Source: Azospirillum sp. (GTDB lineage Bacteria > Pseudomonadota > Alphaproteobacteria > Azospirillales > Azospirillaceae). Taken from it: DNA of 41,350 nucleotides. A model generated the notes under the pieces. It saw only the letters and a program-made list of their open reading frames with translations, had not been told where the DNA came from and made no database searches. Each line of letters begins with the position of its first letter. Positions within the stretch are counted from its first letter, which is position 1. Position numbers and translations under genes: made by a program. The stretch spans positions 1 through 41,350 of the forward strand of contig WGNK01000038.1 in assembly GCA_016124535.1 (NCBI GenBank), written 5' to 3'. This document shows positions 1 to 8,602 of this stretch, one piece after another.

Positions 1-102
1 ATCGAGTTGCAGGTTACCGATAAGTATTCGATCTACGTCGGGCCGCTCTACGAGGCGACCAGACGTGATGGTATTCGCCAGATACAGAAATATAGCTCGT
101 GA
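1..102 (+). CDS. C-terminal end of an unidentified protein (partial)
   Basis: Frame 1 is open from the window edge to a TGA at 100-102, giving 33 residues. They include the segment YSIYVGPLYEATRR, which resembles the last strand and helix of a SPOR-type peptidoglycan-binding repeat (aromatic-x-VGP followed by a charged helix). That likeness is weak and rests on a few residues. The gene start lies outside the window, so neither family nor function can be fixed. The DNA just downstream is clearly less GC-rich than the rest of the window. Confidence 0.4.
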   Translation: MELQVTDKYSIYVGPLYEATRRDGIRQIQKYSS

Positions 103-962
103 TAGCGTGCAGTATATAGATGTTGCCGTCATGTATAAAATCAGGGGATCAATGAGGCTGGGCTCGGTCCGAACACGATATGGCTCTAGCTCAAAGAAAT
201 AATGAGGCTGATTTCTGAAGGACTTTAGTTGGTCCTAGACAATTCAACGCCCGCACGTTCAAAGCACATAAGCTTTTCAGCCGAAGAAGGCGACTTCTGT
301 CGCGTATCACTGGAAGCAATCCCAACGCACTTGACCGCAGGCGCTGTGGTGGTCGTCGTCCTCAATACCATCTTCGCTGCTCCCCTAAGCGTAGCGATGG
401 TGGACAAAGTGAATTGGGCGTCACAATTTTCCCTGACGCCAAATCAGAAGCCTCTAGCACACGTATGCTGCAACTCAGGATAAAGATGTTGATCTGCCGT
501 TGACCAATGTATCCGCTTTAAATTCCGGAATGCCTAAAGAACGCTCACCTGCGGCACGCCCTCCATCATCGTTGGCCTATCCTATCATTAAACCGATTTT
601 AGTTTCAACGCCAGACTAACATCAAGCCGCGCAGACTCTCGCACCTGCGGCAAAGTGGCGCCTGATGCCGCGATTGTCTGGCATCGGGTGCCGGCGGTGT
701 ACAAGATGTGGCGTGCGAGGGCGCTGGCGGCACCGATACGGGTGTGCAGAAGCTCAGGCTGTTACGGATTTGGCTGATCCAGAAAAAAATTAACCGCCGA
801 AAGTGACGGCATCCAGGTAGTCCAAGCGAGCGGCGCCGGCATGGCACCGCGAATCGGAGAAGAGTCTGACTCTGGATGAGCCCGATGGAACACGCCAGAA
901 CAGGGTATCGGTTCCGCCGGGACCGTCAGGAATTTCATGGCGCGGGCGGGCGGCTCTCATGA
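103..962. other. Gene-poor, AT-richer stretch
   Basis: I see no convincing gene here. Open frames exist on both strands (for example 229-483 forward, starting at a TTG) but lack a ribosome binding site, a recognisable family and the strong GC-third-position bias of the neighbours. The segment 103-600 is visibly less GC-rich than the rest. A ten-base direct repeat, AATGAGGCTG, occurs near 152 and 202. Together with the transposase relic on its right, the stretch looks like a decayed insertion site. Confidence 0.5.
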
Positions 963-1230
963 TCAGGTCATCGCCCTGGTGAAGCACGCGCCGAACGGGA
1001 TGGCGAGTTGGGCCTTGGCCATGCCCCACTGACGCGCGGGCCGGGTCCACGCTTTTTCGGCGCGGTTCATGACCAGGAAGCGCAGTTTGAGGGCAGCTTC
1101 GTCGGTTGGAAAATCTTCGCTGGCCCGCGCGGTCCGGTGCAGCTTGGCGTTGAGCGCCTCGATGGCCGCGGCGACCGCCTCGCGGTCTTTGCAGGAGACA
1201 AACTCCAGCCGGCTGATGATCCTGCTCCGC
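963..1230 (-). pseudogene. IS256-family transposase relic, internally deleted
   Basis: The reverse strand encodes about 89 residues ending at a TGA (963-965). The N-terminal part contains LEFVSCKDREAVAAA, typical of the middle of IS256-type (mutator) transposases. It runs straight into IEALNAKLHR, then FPTDEAALKLRFL and QLAIPFGACFTR, which match the C-terminal part (usual form IESLN...FPSDEAALKL...QFAI...RF). The roughly 80 residues normally between these blocks, including the last catalytic acidic residue region, are missing. A stop lies just upstream in the same frame. The copy must be inactive. No terminal inverted repeats could be identified. Confidence 0.75.
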
Positions 1231-1397
1231 AGTCAGCGCCCGCTCGGCCAGGGCTTGCACCCGCACGAAATTCCCGGCAGTCCCGTGGCTGATCGCGGAA
1301 CCGGCGGCCGGGACGGTCGGGCGGCGAGAAATACGCTGGACGCCGGCATCTCGATTTTTTATGCCATTGATCAGTGCCAGCCGGAGTGCCCCCCGCG

Positions 1398-2348
1398 ATG
1401 TTCCCGCCACCGCCGATCAAAGAGTCCCGGTTATTCGCCAAATTGCCGCCGGAATTGGACTTGTCGGGCAGCGGCCGTCGTTCGCTGTGGCTGGAGGATC
1501 GGCCGGTCCACGGCCGGGCTCTGGGCTCGTTTCTGGAAGGGCCGGCGTTCGACCGCGAGGGCACGCTGTTCTGCGTCGATATCGCCTACGGCCGCATTTT
1601 CCGGATCGACGGCGACGGCCGGTTCTCGGTGGCCCTGGGCTATGACGGCGCGCCCAATGGCCTGCAGATCCATCGCGACGGGCGCTTCTTCATTGCCGAC
1701 CACCGACGGGGGCTGCTGGCGGCGAGCCCGGGCGACGCCGGCCCCGTCACCATCCTGGGCAGCGCCTTCGGCGACGGGTTTCGCGGGCTCAATGATCTGG
1801 TCTTCTCCCGTGACGGCGACCTCTATTTCACCGATCAAGGCCAATCCGGCCTTCAGGACCCGAGCGGCCGGCTGTTCCGGCTCAACCGCGCGGGAAAACT
1901 GACGCTGCTGCTCGGCGGCATCCCCAGCCCCAACGGCCTGGTGCTCAACCGTGACGAGAGCTGCCTGTTCCTGGCGGTGACCCGGGCCAACGCGATCTGG
2001 CGGGTGCCGCTCGGCCGCCAGGGCAATGTCACCAAGGTCGGCGTGTTTCTTCAGCTTTCCGGCGGCGGCGGTCCCGATGGCCTGGCGATGGACGAAGCGG
2101 ACAACCTCTTCGTGGCAAGCCCGGTTCTCGGCTGCGTCTGGGGTTTCAGTGCGATCGGCGAGCCGATCTGGCGCATACCCTCCTGTGTCAGCGGGCGTTC
2201 TGGTTCACAAGGGCGAATGGTCACCAATCTGGCATTCGGCGGTCCGGACCGCCGGACTTTGTTCATGACCGAATCGACCACCGGCAGCATTCTCACCGCG
2301 GAACTGGAGGTGCCAGGTGCTGCGCTGTTTTCCCATCTCCAGGATTGA
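1398..2348 (+). CDS. SMP-30/gluconolactonase family protein
   Basis: The predicted 316-residue protein belongs to the SMP-30/gluconolactonase/LRE family of six-bladed beta-propeller lactonases. Expected metal and substrate residues are present: E47 in FLEGP, N132 in GLNDL, N179 in PSPNG and D227 in GGPDG. Propeller blades repeat with patterns such as DGDGRF and DEADNLFVA. No signal peptide is seen, so a cytoplasmic enzyme acting on a sugar lactone or related ester is likely; the substrate cannot be told. I chose the ATG at 1398 because family members start close to this point. An in-frame GTG at 1374 is possible. The promoter side abuts the transposase relic, so its expression context may have changed. 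Confidence 0.85.
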   Translation: MFPPPPIKESRLFAKLPPELDLSGSGRRSLWLEDRPVHGRALGSFLEGPAFDREGTLFCVDIAYGRIFRIDGDGRFSVALGYDGAPNGLQIHRDGRFFIADHRRGLLAASPGDAGPVTILGSAFGDGFRGLNDLVFSRDGDLYFTDQGQSGLQDPSGRLFRLNRAGKLTLLLGGIPSPNGLVLNRDESCLFLAVTRANAIWRVPLGRQGNVTKVGVFLQLSGGGGPDGLAMDEADNLFVASPVLGCVWGFSAIGEPIWRIPSCVSGRSGSQGRMVTNLAFGGPDRRTLFMTESTTGSILTAELEVPGAALFSHLQD

Positions 2349-2558
2349 CCGCACCGGGATTGACCGCGCGATCGTCCGATGGTCGGTGCGATTCGGGTCC
2401 GCGGGTGCCGACAAATCATCTGGCACGGGCGTTGAATGTCTGGACAGGGATGCAAGCGTCGCCGCACCATGGCGAAGTTGGGGGCTCTTGTCGGAAACCG
2501 CGGAGACCCCCATCACTTAAGGCGAGCTGCACCGCTGGCGTGATGAAAGACCCCTGGC

Positions 2559-4094
2559 ATGAGCGATCTCCTCTATGACGGCGCTGACTGGGACTTCGAC
2601 AAGGTATGGCGGGTCCACGACGCGATCGAGGCGATCGCGCAGGACGAGCTTGGTCTCGAGGTCTATCCCAATCAGATCGAGGTGATCACGTCGGAGCAAA
2701 TGCTCGACGCCTATTCGTCGATCGGCATGCCGCTGATGTACAAACACTGGTCGTTCGGCAAGCATTTTGCCCGTGACGAAGCACTCTACCGCCGCGGCCT
2801 GCGCGGCCTCGCCTATGAGATCGTAATCAATTCCAGCCCGTGCATCAGCTACATCATGGAGGAAAACTCCATGACCATGCAGACCCTGGTGATCGCCCAC
2901 GCCGCCTTCGGCCATAACCACTTCTTCAAGAACAACCACCTGTTCCAGCAGTGGACCGATGCCCGCGGCATCCTCGACTATCTGGAATTCGCCAAGACCT
3001 ATATCGCCCATTGCGAGGAGCGCCACGGTGCCGCGGCGGTCGAACGGGTCCTCGATGCCGCCCATGCTCTGATGAGCCACGGCGTCCACCGCTACCCGCG
3101 CAAGCGGGTGCTCGATCTCAGCCAGGAGCAGCGCCGGGAGCGCGAACGCCAGGAATACCAGGAGAAAATCTTCAACGACCTGTGGCGCACGGTACCCAAG
3201 ACCAAGGGTGCCACCGCGCCTGCAGCCAAAGCCTTGTCCGAGCGACGCAAGCTGCTGGCGCTGCCGGAGGAGAATATCCTCTATTTTCTGGAGAAGAAGG
3301 CGCCGCGCCTGAAGCTGTGGCAGCGGGAGATCATCCGCATCGTCCGCCACATTGCGCAGTACTTCTACCCCCAGAAGCAGACCAAGACGATGAACGAGGG
3401 CTGCGCCACCTGGACTCACTACACGATCATGAACCGGCTGCACGAGGCCGGCCAGATCAGCGACGGCGCCTTCCTGGAGTTTTTGCACTCCCACAGCAGC
3501 GTGATCTTCCAGCCCGGCTTCGACGATCCGCGCTACAGCGGCACCAATCCCTATGCCCTGGGCTTCGCGATGATGCAGGACATCGAGCGGATGTGCCTGC
3601 GGCCGACCGAAGAGGATCGGCACTGGTTCCCGACCATCGCCGGCAATGGCGATCCCTTCGGCACCCTGCGCGATGCCTGGGCGAATTTCCGCGACGAGAG
3701 CTTCATCCTGCAATTTCTCAGCCCGGCGGTGATCCGGCGGATGAAGCTGTTTGCGGTCAAGGACGATGCCGACGCGCCCTATCTGATGGTCGAGCGCATC
3801 CACAACGAACGCGGCTATCGCGAAATCCGGCAGAAGATGGCGCGCCAGCACGACCTTGCCCATCTTGAGCCGGATATCCAGATCGTTGATGTCGATCTGG
3901 AGGGCGACCGCAAGCTGATTCTGCACCACAAGGTGATCAACGGCCAATTGCTCGATCCCGGCGATACCCGGTCGGTGCTGCGCCACCTGGCCAATCTGTG
4001 GGGCTATGACGTGCAACTGCTCGAAGTCTCGGCAACCTCGGACGCGGTCCTCAAGGAGCACTCGACCAGCGCGCCGACCACGATGATCGAGTAA
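2559..4094 (+). CDS. SpoVR family protein
   Basis: This 511-residue protein matches the SpoVR/YcgB family in length (E. coli YcgB is about 510) and in typical segments: GLEVYPNQIEVITSEQM, MYKHWSFGKHF, YEIVINSSPCISYI and HNHFFKNNHLF in the N-terminal half, NEGCATWTHYTIMN in the middle, and NPYALGF later. The biochemical role is unsettled. In many proteobacteria the gene sits behind prkA (serine kinase) and a DUF444 gene, and the three are linked to stress and stationary phase. Neither partner is adjacent here. The following xerC-like gene overlaps its stop codon (TAATG), implying translational coupling. The start has only a weak ribosome binding site. Confidence 0.93.
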   Translation: MSDLLYDGADWDFDKVWRVHDAIEAIAQDELGLEVYPNQIEVITSEQMLDAYSSIGMPLMYKHWSFGKHFARDEALYRRGLRGLAYEIVINSSPCISYIMEENSMTMQTLVIAHAAFGHNHFFKNNHLFQQWTDARGILDYLEFAKTYIAHCEERHGAAAVERVLDAAHALMSHGVHRYPRKRVLDLSQEQRRERERQEYQEKIFNDLWRTVPKTKGATAPAAKALSERRKLLALPEENILYFLEKKAPRLKLWQREIIRIVRHIAQYFYPQKQTKTMNEGCATWTHYTIMNRLHEAGQISDGAFLEFLHSHSSVIFQPGFDDPRYSGTNPYALGFAMMQDIERMCLRPTEEDRHWFPTIAGNGDPFGTLRDAWANFRDESFILQFLSPAVIRRMKLFAVKDDADAPYLMVERIHNERGYREIRQKMARQHDLAHLEPDIQIVDVDLEGDRKLILHHKVINGQLLDPGDTRSVLRHLANLWGYDVQLLEVSATSDAVLKEHSTSAPTTMIE

Positions 4095-5026
4095 TGCCGA
4101 CGCCGGGCGATGCCGCCAGCGCCTGGCTCGACCGGTTGGCCACCGAGCGGCTGACCTCCGACCATACCCTGGCCGCCTACCGACGCGATCTGGCCGGCTT
4201 CCTCGATGACCTCGCCGAACGATTGGGTCGCCCCGGCGCAGTCGCTGACCTCGCAGTTCTGACCGCCGCCGAGCTATCGGAGCTTTGCCGCGGCCGCAGC
4301 CGCGCCCCGGCCTCGGTCGCCCGCCGGCTGTCGACGCTGCGCGGGTTCTTCCGCTTCCTGGCCGCCGAGGGGGTGGCCGACAATCGGGCGATCCACAGCC
4401 TGAGCACGCCCAGACCGGAACCGCCGCCGCCCGGCCTGGCGCCGCCCGCCGCCTCGGGCGCCGTGGCGACGGTGCCGCAACTCAGCGACGAGCCGTGGAT
4501 CGCCGCCCGCGACGCCGCCCTGTTCGCCCTGATCTATGGCTCGGGCCTGCGCCTCGGGGAGGTGCTGGCGCTCAACCGCGACGCTGTCCCCTTGGGCGAA
4601 ACCCTGGAGATTGCAGGTCGAGACGGCCGGGTTCGCCGGGTGCCGGTGCTGCCGGCGGCGCGGACCGGCGTCGAGGCCTATCTCGCCGCCTGTCCCTTCG
4701 CGCTCGGCGCCGGCGACGGGTTGTTCGTCGGCAGCCGTGGCCGCAGGCTCAGTCCCGGCGTGGTCCAGCGCCAGATGCGCCGGTTGCGCGCCGCTCTGGA
4801 TCTCCCCGCCGGCACCACCCCCCACGCGTTGCGCCGCAGTTTCGCGCTACGCCTGCGCGCCGAGGGCAGCGGCTGGGACACCGTCCAGGCCCTGCTCGGC
4901 CTCGCCCACCGCTCCACCGCCCGGCGGGGATATGGGGACGCCGGTTGCGAACGGCCCGCCGGCTTTTCCTTCGGCACCGGTGATCCGGTTCTCCGCGGAC
5001 CCGTAAAGAAAAGCGGCACGACTTGA
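4094..5026 (+). CDS. xerC: XerC-like tyrosine recombinase with degenerate C-terminus
   Basis: The N-terminal half is a core-binding SAM-like domain (about residues 8-105) and the C-terminal half is a phage-integrase-type catalytic domain, the layout of XerC, which resolves chromosome dimers at dif. Arg153 (GSGLRLGE), His244 and Arg247 (HALRRSF) are in place. However, the beta-hairpin lysine is replaced (GRDGRVRR), and the LGH histidine is Leu270. The tyrosine comes one residue late (STARRGY, Tyr280), and the remaining 30 residues do not resemble a XerC tail. No other frame restores the expected YTDV segment. It may be an inactive or frameshifted xerC, or a divergent recombinase. Confidence 0.7.
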   Translation: MPTPGDAASAWLDRLATERLTSDHTLAAYRRDLAGFLDDLAERLGRPGAVADLAVLTAAELSELCRGRSRAPASVARRLSTLRGFFRFLAAEGVADNRAIHSLSTPRPEPPPPGLAPPAASGAVATVPQLSDEPWIAARDAALFALIYGSGLRLGEVLALNRDAVPLGETLEIAGRDGRVRRVPVLPAARTGVEAYLAACPFALGAGDGLFVGSRGRRLSPGVVQRQMRRLRAALDLPAGTTPHALRRSFALRLRAEGSGWDTVQALLGLAHRSTARRGYGDAGCERPAGFSFGTGDPVLRGPVKKSGTT

Positions 5027-5244
5027 GCCGGCGCATCCCCCCCCAGGCAGACAAAGCGATCGCTTGGTGATGCGCCGGCAGACCGCGCCAGGGGACGGAG
5101 GCGGTGTTGGGCGTTTTGCGGGGCGACCGCGGACTTTCGGGAATGATTGACCCAAGATTTGGCAAAATATGGTGGTGGATCTGCGGTCGGTCTGGCATCC
5201 GTAATGTCCGCCGATGCTGGCTGCGTTCAGGAAAGGGATTGGTT

Positions 5245-5952
5245 ATGAGCCGGATCAGGGCCACGTCACCGTTCGTTATGGCTCTAATTTTTTTACTTTC
5301 GTTCTCTCCCTCGGCCAGGGCGGAGCAGACTTGGCTCGAATGGTTCAACGGCGCGATGTTCTCCTTCAACAAGGGCATTTCCTGGAGCCTTGACGGCGTT
5401 GCCGATCAGCTGCCGTCAATGCCCGCAGGGATCGGTCAGGGCGCCCGGAACGTCGCAGTCACCTGGATCAGCGAACCCCTGAATGCTGGCGCCTACCTGG
5501 TCGCGGGCAAGCTGAACGATGCCGGATACGCAATAAACCGGATGTATGTGAATGTGACCAGAGGATGGCTTGGTGTCGTCGATCGTGCCGCGGAAGAGGG
5601 GCAGGCGACAAAGCCGACGGATTATGGCCTGGCACTCTGTGCGCAGGGGGTTCCAGCCGGCCCCTTCATTGTCATTCCGTTTACCGGTGTGCGAACGGTG
5701 CGTGATTTTGCCTCAGACTGGGTCGCCGCACACGTGGTCCTCTACGGCGTCTTATTTGGTGTCCTGCAGGTCCCGCTGTCCCTCCAGACCCTTGCCGCTG
5801 TCGAGGCGGTCGAGGAGGTCATCACCCTGTCCATTGCCGGAGAGCTGGGACAGGTCCCGCCGGACGCCAAAAGCGATCAGCTCGAAGTCGCACAGGAACA
5901 CTATGTCGCCGGCCGGGAGCGCCTTTGCACGGAGCTGACCCAGCGTCCCTGA
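5245..5952 (+). CDS. MlaA/VacJ-family outer-membrane lipid-asymmetry protein, no lipobox
   Basis: A 235-residue protein with a signal peptide (about residues 1-26, ending ARA). It is followed by MlaA-like blocks: WFNGAMFSFNKG near the N-terminus, the helix with ISEPLNAGAYLVAGKLNDAGYA, and TDYGLALCAQGVPAGPFIVIPFTG with TVRDFASD. MlaA is normally an outer-membrane lipoprotein that removes misplaced phospholipids together with porins and the MlaBCDEF system. Here no lipobox cysteine is present at the cleavage site and the DPLEPFNR motif is degraded, so it is a divergent, probably soluble or differently anchored member. A strong AGGAAAGGG site precedes the chosen ATG. A longer in-frame extension from 5104 has no support. 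Confidence 0.72.
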   Translation: MSRIRATSPFVMALIFLLSFSPSARAEQTWLEWFNGAMFSFNKGISWSLDGVADQLPSMPAGIGQGARNVAVTWISEPLNAGAYLVAGKLNDAGYAINRMYVNVTRGWLGVVDRAAEEGQATKPTDYGLALCAQGVPAGPFIVIPFTGVRTVRDFASDWVAAHVVLYGVLFGVLQVPLSLQTLAAVEAVEEVITLSIAGELGQVPPDAKSDQLEVAQEHYVAGRERLCTELTQRP

Positions 5953-6035
5953 CCTTCGACCACGCCGAGGCAGTGCGGCATTTCGCCCCCGGGTCCTAAT
6001 CTTCGACCCGGGGTTCATAGGGTTGGCCGGGCGCC

Positions 6036-6058
6036 GCCGGCGGAGGGGGGCCGCCGGC
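6036..6058. terminator. GC-rich hairpin between convergent genes
   Basis: GCCGGCGG (6036-6043) and CCGCCGGC (6051-6058) form a perfect 8-bp stem with a seven-base purine loop. It lies between the convergent mlaA-like gene and thiY. There is no U tract on either side, so intrinsic termination is uncertain. Confidence 0.3.
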
Positions 6059-6089
6059 GCTTCCGCTATATCGTCGGGCGATGCCGCAA

Positions 6090-7061
6090 TCAGCGCAGTT
6101 CGACCGTATAGCTGTCCAGCGGCGGCACCTGCTCGATCAGGCTGCGCGCCTTGAGGAATTCGGCGAAGCGCTGGTAGCGTCGGGCGTCGAGCGCGCCGGG
6201 GGTGTGGGCGAAGCGCGGCAGGGTAGCGGTCCAGGCACGGCGGTTGAGTTCGTCGTCGAGTTCGGCCCGGCCCCGGACGAACAGCTGCCAGCTCTCGTCC
6301 GGATGGTTGAGCAGCCACAGGGTACCCTGCTCCAGGGCATCGACGAAACGCAGGAGTCTGGGATCGCCGACATGGTCCTTGCGGGCGATCAGGACCAGCT
6401 CGTCATAGGGCGGGACGCCGTGCTCTTCGGGATAGAAGGCACGGCCCGGCTTGCCTTCCAGCGCCATCTGGTTCAGCTCGAAATTGCGATAGGCGCCGAT
6501 CACCGCGTCGACCTGGCCACTCATCAGCGCCGGCGACAGCGAGAAATTCACGTTGACCAGGGTCACGTCTTTCAGTCCGAGCCCGGCACTTTCCAGCATG
6601 GTGCCGAGCAGGGCGTCCTCGAAGCCGCCGACCGAGAACCCGACCTTACGGCCCTTGACATCCGCCAGCGTCTTGACCGGCCCGTCGGCCAGCGCCACCA
6701 GGGTGTTGAGCGGCGTCGACACCAGTGTGGCGACCCGCACCACCGGCAGCCCGGCGGCGACCTGGAGATGGAGCTGGGGCTGATAGGTCACTGCCAGGTC
6801 GGCCTGCCCCGCGGCCAGCAGCTTGGGCGGATCGTTGGGATCTGCCGGCGCCACCAGGTCGACATCCAGCCCGGCCTGTTCGAAGAAGCCCTTGGCCTTG
6901 GCGATCACCAGGGTGGCATGGTCGGGATTGACGAACCAGTCGAGCAGCACGGTCATTTTCTCCGCCGCCGTGGCCGGTCCCTGACCGAACACCACGGCCG
7001 CCGCCAGTGCTCCGGCACCGAGATTTCGCACAAGATTAGGCGCAAGCTTGCTACGCGACAT
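6090..7061 (-). CDS. thiY: Thiamine-precursor (HMP) ABC transporter, substrate-binding protein
   Basis: This 323-residue NMT1/THI5-type periplasmic binding protein has a signal peptide (about residues 1-33, ending TAA) and the family-typical LDWFVNPDHA shortly after. The motifs DVKGRKVGFSVGG and MSGQVDAVIGAYRNFE follow. ThiY proteins bind formylaminopyrimidine or related HMP precursors of thiamine. It is the last gene of the riboswitch-controlled thiZ-thiX-thiY operon, and its Shine-Dalgarno (CAGGAG) lies inside the final codons of thiX. The assignment to pyrimidine transport rests on the upstream TPP riboswitch as well as the family. Confidence 0.88.
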   Translation of the reverse strand: MSRSKLAPNLVRNLGAGALAAAVVFGQGPATAAEKMTVLLDWFVNPDHATLVIAKAKGFFEQAGLDVDLVAPADPNDPPKLLAAGQADLAVTYQPQLHLQVAAGLPVVRVATLVSTPLNTLVALADGPVKTLADVKGRKVGFSVGGFEDALLGTMLESAGLGLKDVTLVNVNFSLSPALMSGQVDAVIGAYRNFELNQMALEGKPGRAFYPEEHGVPPYDELVLIARKDHVGDPRLLRFVDALEQGTLWLLNHPDESWQLFVRGRAELDDELNRRAWTATLPRFAHTPGALDARRYQRFAEFLKARSLIEQVPPLDSYTVELR

Positions 7062-7064
7062 GGA

Positions 7065-7841
7065 TCACTTCTCCTGGTTGAAATCGGGCAGGCTGTCCGG
7101 CTGCCACGGCAGGGCCCGGCGCAGGGCCCGATCGATGGTGAAGTAAAGCGTGACCGCCATCGCCCCGAGCACGATCAGGGCGGCGAACATCAGCTCGCTC
7201 TGGACCCGGGCGTTGGCATAGAGCATCAGGTAGCCGAGCCCCGAGGAGGCCCCGACCCACTCGCCGACCACCGCGCCGATCGGGGCTACCGCGGCGGCGA
7301 TGCGGATGCCCGAGGCGACCGCCGGCAGCGCGGCCGGGAGGCGGATCAGCAGCAGAAGACGGCCGGGACCGGCATCCATGGTGCGGGCGAGGTCGAGCCA
7401 GCCGGGATCGGTCCGCCGCAGACCGTCGAAGAAGGCCGCGGTCACCGGAAAGAAGATGATCAGCACCGCCATCGCTACCTTCGAGGCCAGGCCGTAGCCC
7501 AGCCACAGCACCAGGATCGGCGCCAGCGCGAATACCGGTACCGCCTGACTGACCACCAGCACCGGCAGCAGCCAGCGCCGCGCCGGCGGCCAATAGGCCA
7601 GGACCAGGGCGGCCGCGGCGCCGAGCACGACGCCGAACCCGAGACCCAGCAGAATCTCGACCAGGGTAATCAGGGCATGGTGGCCGAGCCGCGGCGCCTG
7701 GTGGATCAGGGTGGCAAAGACCGCGGCCGGCGGCGGCAGCAGAAAATGCGCGGCGCCGGTGGCAAGAACCACCACCTGCCAGGCCACGAGCAAGACGATT
7801 ACAGTGACCAGTCCCCGGATCACCGGGCGATCCCGGCTCAT
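7065..7841 (-). CDS. thiX: Thiamine-precursor (HMP) ABC transporter, permease
   Basis: A 258-residue integral membrane protein of the BPD-type ABC permease family (SsuC/TauC-like), with about six hydrophobic segments. It has a cytoplasmic coupling region containing LARTMDAGPGRLLLLIRLPAALP, the equivalent of the EAA loop that contacts the ATPase. Its start overlaps the thiZ stop (ATGA), and it precedes thiY by three bases, so the three genes are translated as a unit. The riboswitch upstream of thiZ supports import of a thiamine pyrimidine precursor across the inner membrane. Confidence 0.88.
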   Translation of the reverse strand: MSRDRPVIRGLVTVIVLLVAWQVVVLATGAAHFLLPPPAAVFATLIHQAPRLGHHALITLVEILLGLGFGVVLGAAAALVLAYWPPARRWLLPVLVVSQAVPVFALAPILVLWLGYGLASKVAMAVLIIFFPVTAAFFDGLRRTDPGWLDLARTMDAGPGRLLLLIRLPAALPAVASGIRIAAAVAPIGAVVGEWVGASSGLGYLMLYANARVQSELMFAALIVLGAMAVTLYFTIDRALRRALPWQPDSLPDFNQEK

Positions 7842-8599
7842 GCCGTGAAGCTCTGGAGCAAGGCGGCCTGGAGTTCGAGCACCGCCGGATCCCCGACCGG
7901 GCGCGGCGGCGGACCGGGTGGGATCAGGGCCGGACCGATAGTGGCGGGAAAGCCGCTCATCACGTGGACCCGACTCCCGAGTCGCAACGCTTCCAAGGGG
8001 TCATGGGTGACCAGCAGCACCGTCCGGCCGGCCAGCAACCGCGCCGCCAGGTCCTGCAACCGGATCCGGGTCAACGCATCGACCGCCGAGAACGGCTCAT
8101 CCATCAGGACGACCGGGCGGTCCTCCATCAAGGTCCGCGCCAGGGCGACCCGTTGGCGCATGCCGCCGGACAAGGCGGCAGGGCGTAGCCCGTCCCGGCC
8201 GCCGAGCCCCACGTCATCAAGCAACCGGCGCGCTTCCGCCACTTTATTTATGGTCACTGGCTGCCCGCGCAGTCGGGTGCCGAGCAGGACATTGTCGAGC
8301 GCGGTCAGCCAAGGCAGCAGCAAATCCTGCTGGGCCATGTAGGCGATCCGTCCCGCCAGCGGCTGGCCGTCGCTCGCGCTCACCCGGGTCGGCGGCTCGT
8401 GCCGGGCCAGCCCCGCGACCAACCGCAGCAGACTAGACTTGCCGACGCCGCTGCTCCCGAGCAGGCAGGTCCAGCTACCGGCCGCGAGTTCGAAGTCCAG
8501 GGCTTCGAAGAGCAGGGTGTCACCGAAGCGCAACCGCGCATTGCCGACCGCGACCGACGGCACCGCAGCTGCGCCGCCCCTGGGGCGAGACTCAATCAT
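7838..8599 (-). CDS. thiZ: Thiamine-precursor (HMP) ABC transporter, ATP-binding protein
   Basis: The 253-residue ABC ATPase carries Walker A GSSGVGKS, a Q-loop (AYMAQQDLLLPW), the signature LSGGMRQR, Walker B VVLMDEPF and the H-loop VTHDP. It powers uptake by ThiX/ThiY. It is the first gene after the TPP riboswitch. Its ATG lies only three bases beyond the riboswitch's closing stem, and the only purine-rich sequence available as ribosome binding site (GUGAG) is part of that stem. Translation should therefore respond directly to thiamine pyrophosphate. Confidence 0.88.
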   Translation of the reverse strand: MIESRPRGGAAAVPSVAVGNARLRFGDTLLFEALDFELAAGSWTCLLGSSGVGKSSLLRLVAGLARHEPPTRVSASDGQPLAGRIAYMAQQDLLLPWLTALDNVLLGTRLRGQPVTINKVAEARRLLDDVGLGGRDGLRPAALSGGMRQRVALARTLMEDRPVVLMDEPFSAVDALTRIRLQDLAARLLAGRTVLLVTHDPLEALRLGSRVHVMSGFPATIGPALIPPGPPPRPVGDPAVLELQAALLQSFTA

Positions 8600-8602
8600 G
8601 GC

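Noticed and set aside
229..483. 84-residue open frame in the AT-richer left region
   Set aside because: It starts at a TTG without ribosome binding site, has no family resemblance and lacks the codon bias of real genes here.
2517..4061. 514-residue reverse open frame over spoVR
   Set aside because: Antisense shadow of a well-conserved SpoVR gene; composition is typical of mirrored GC-rich codons.
6081..8342. 753-residue forward open frame opposite the thi operon
   Set aside because: It is the antisense shadow of thiY, thiX and thiZ; its Gln/Arg/Gly-rich product has no domain, and the reverse-strand genes and riboswitch are clear.
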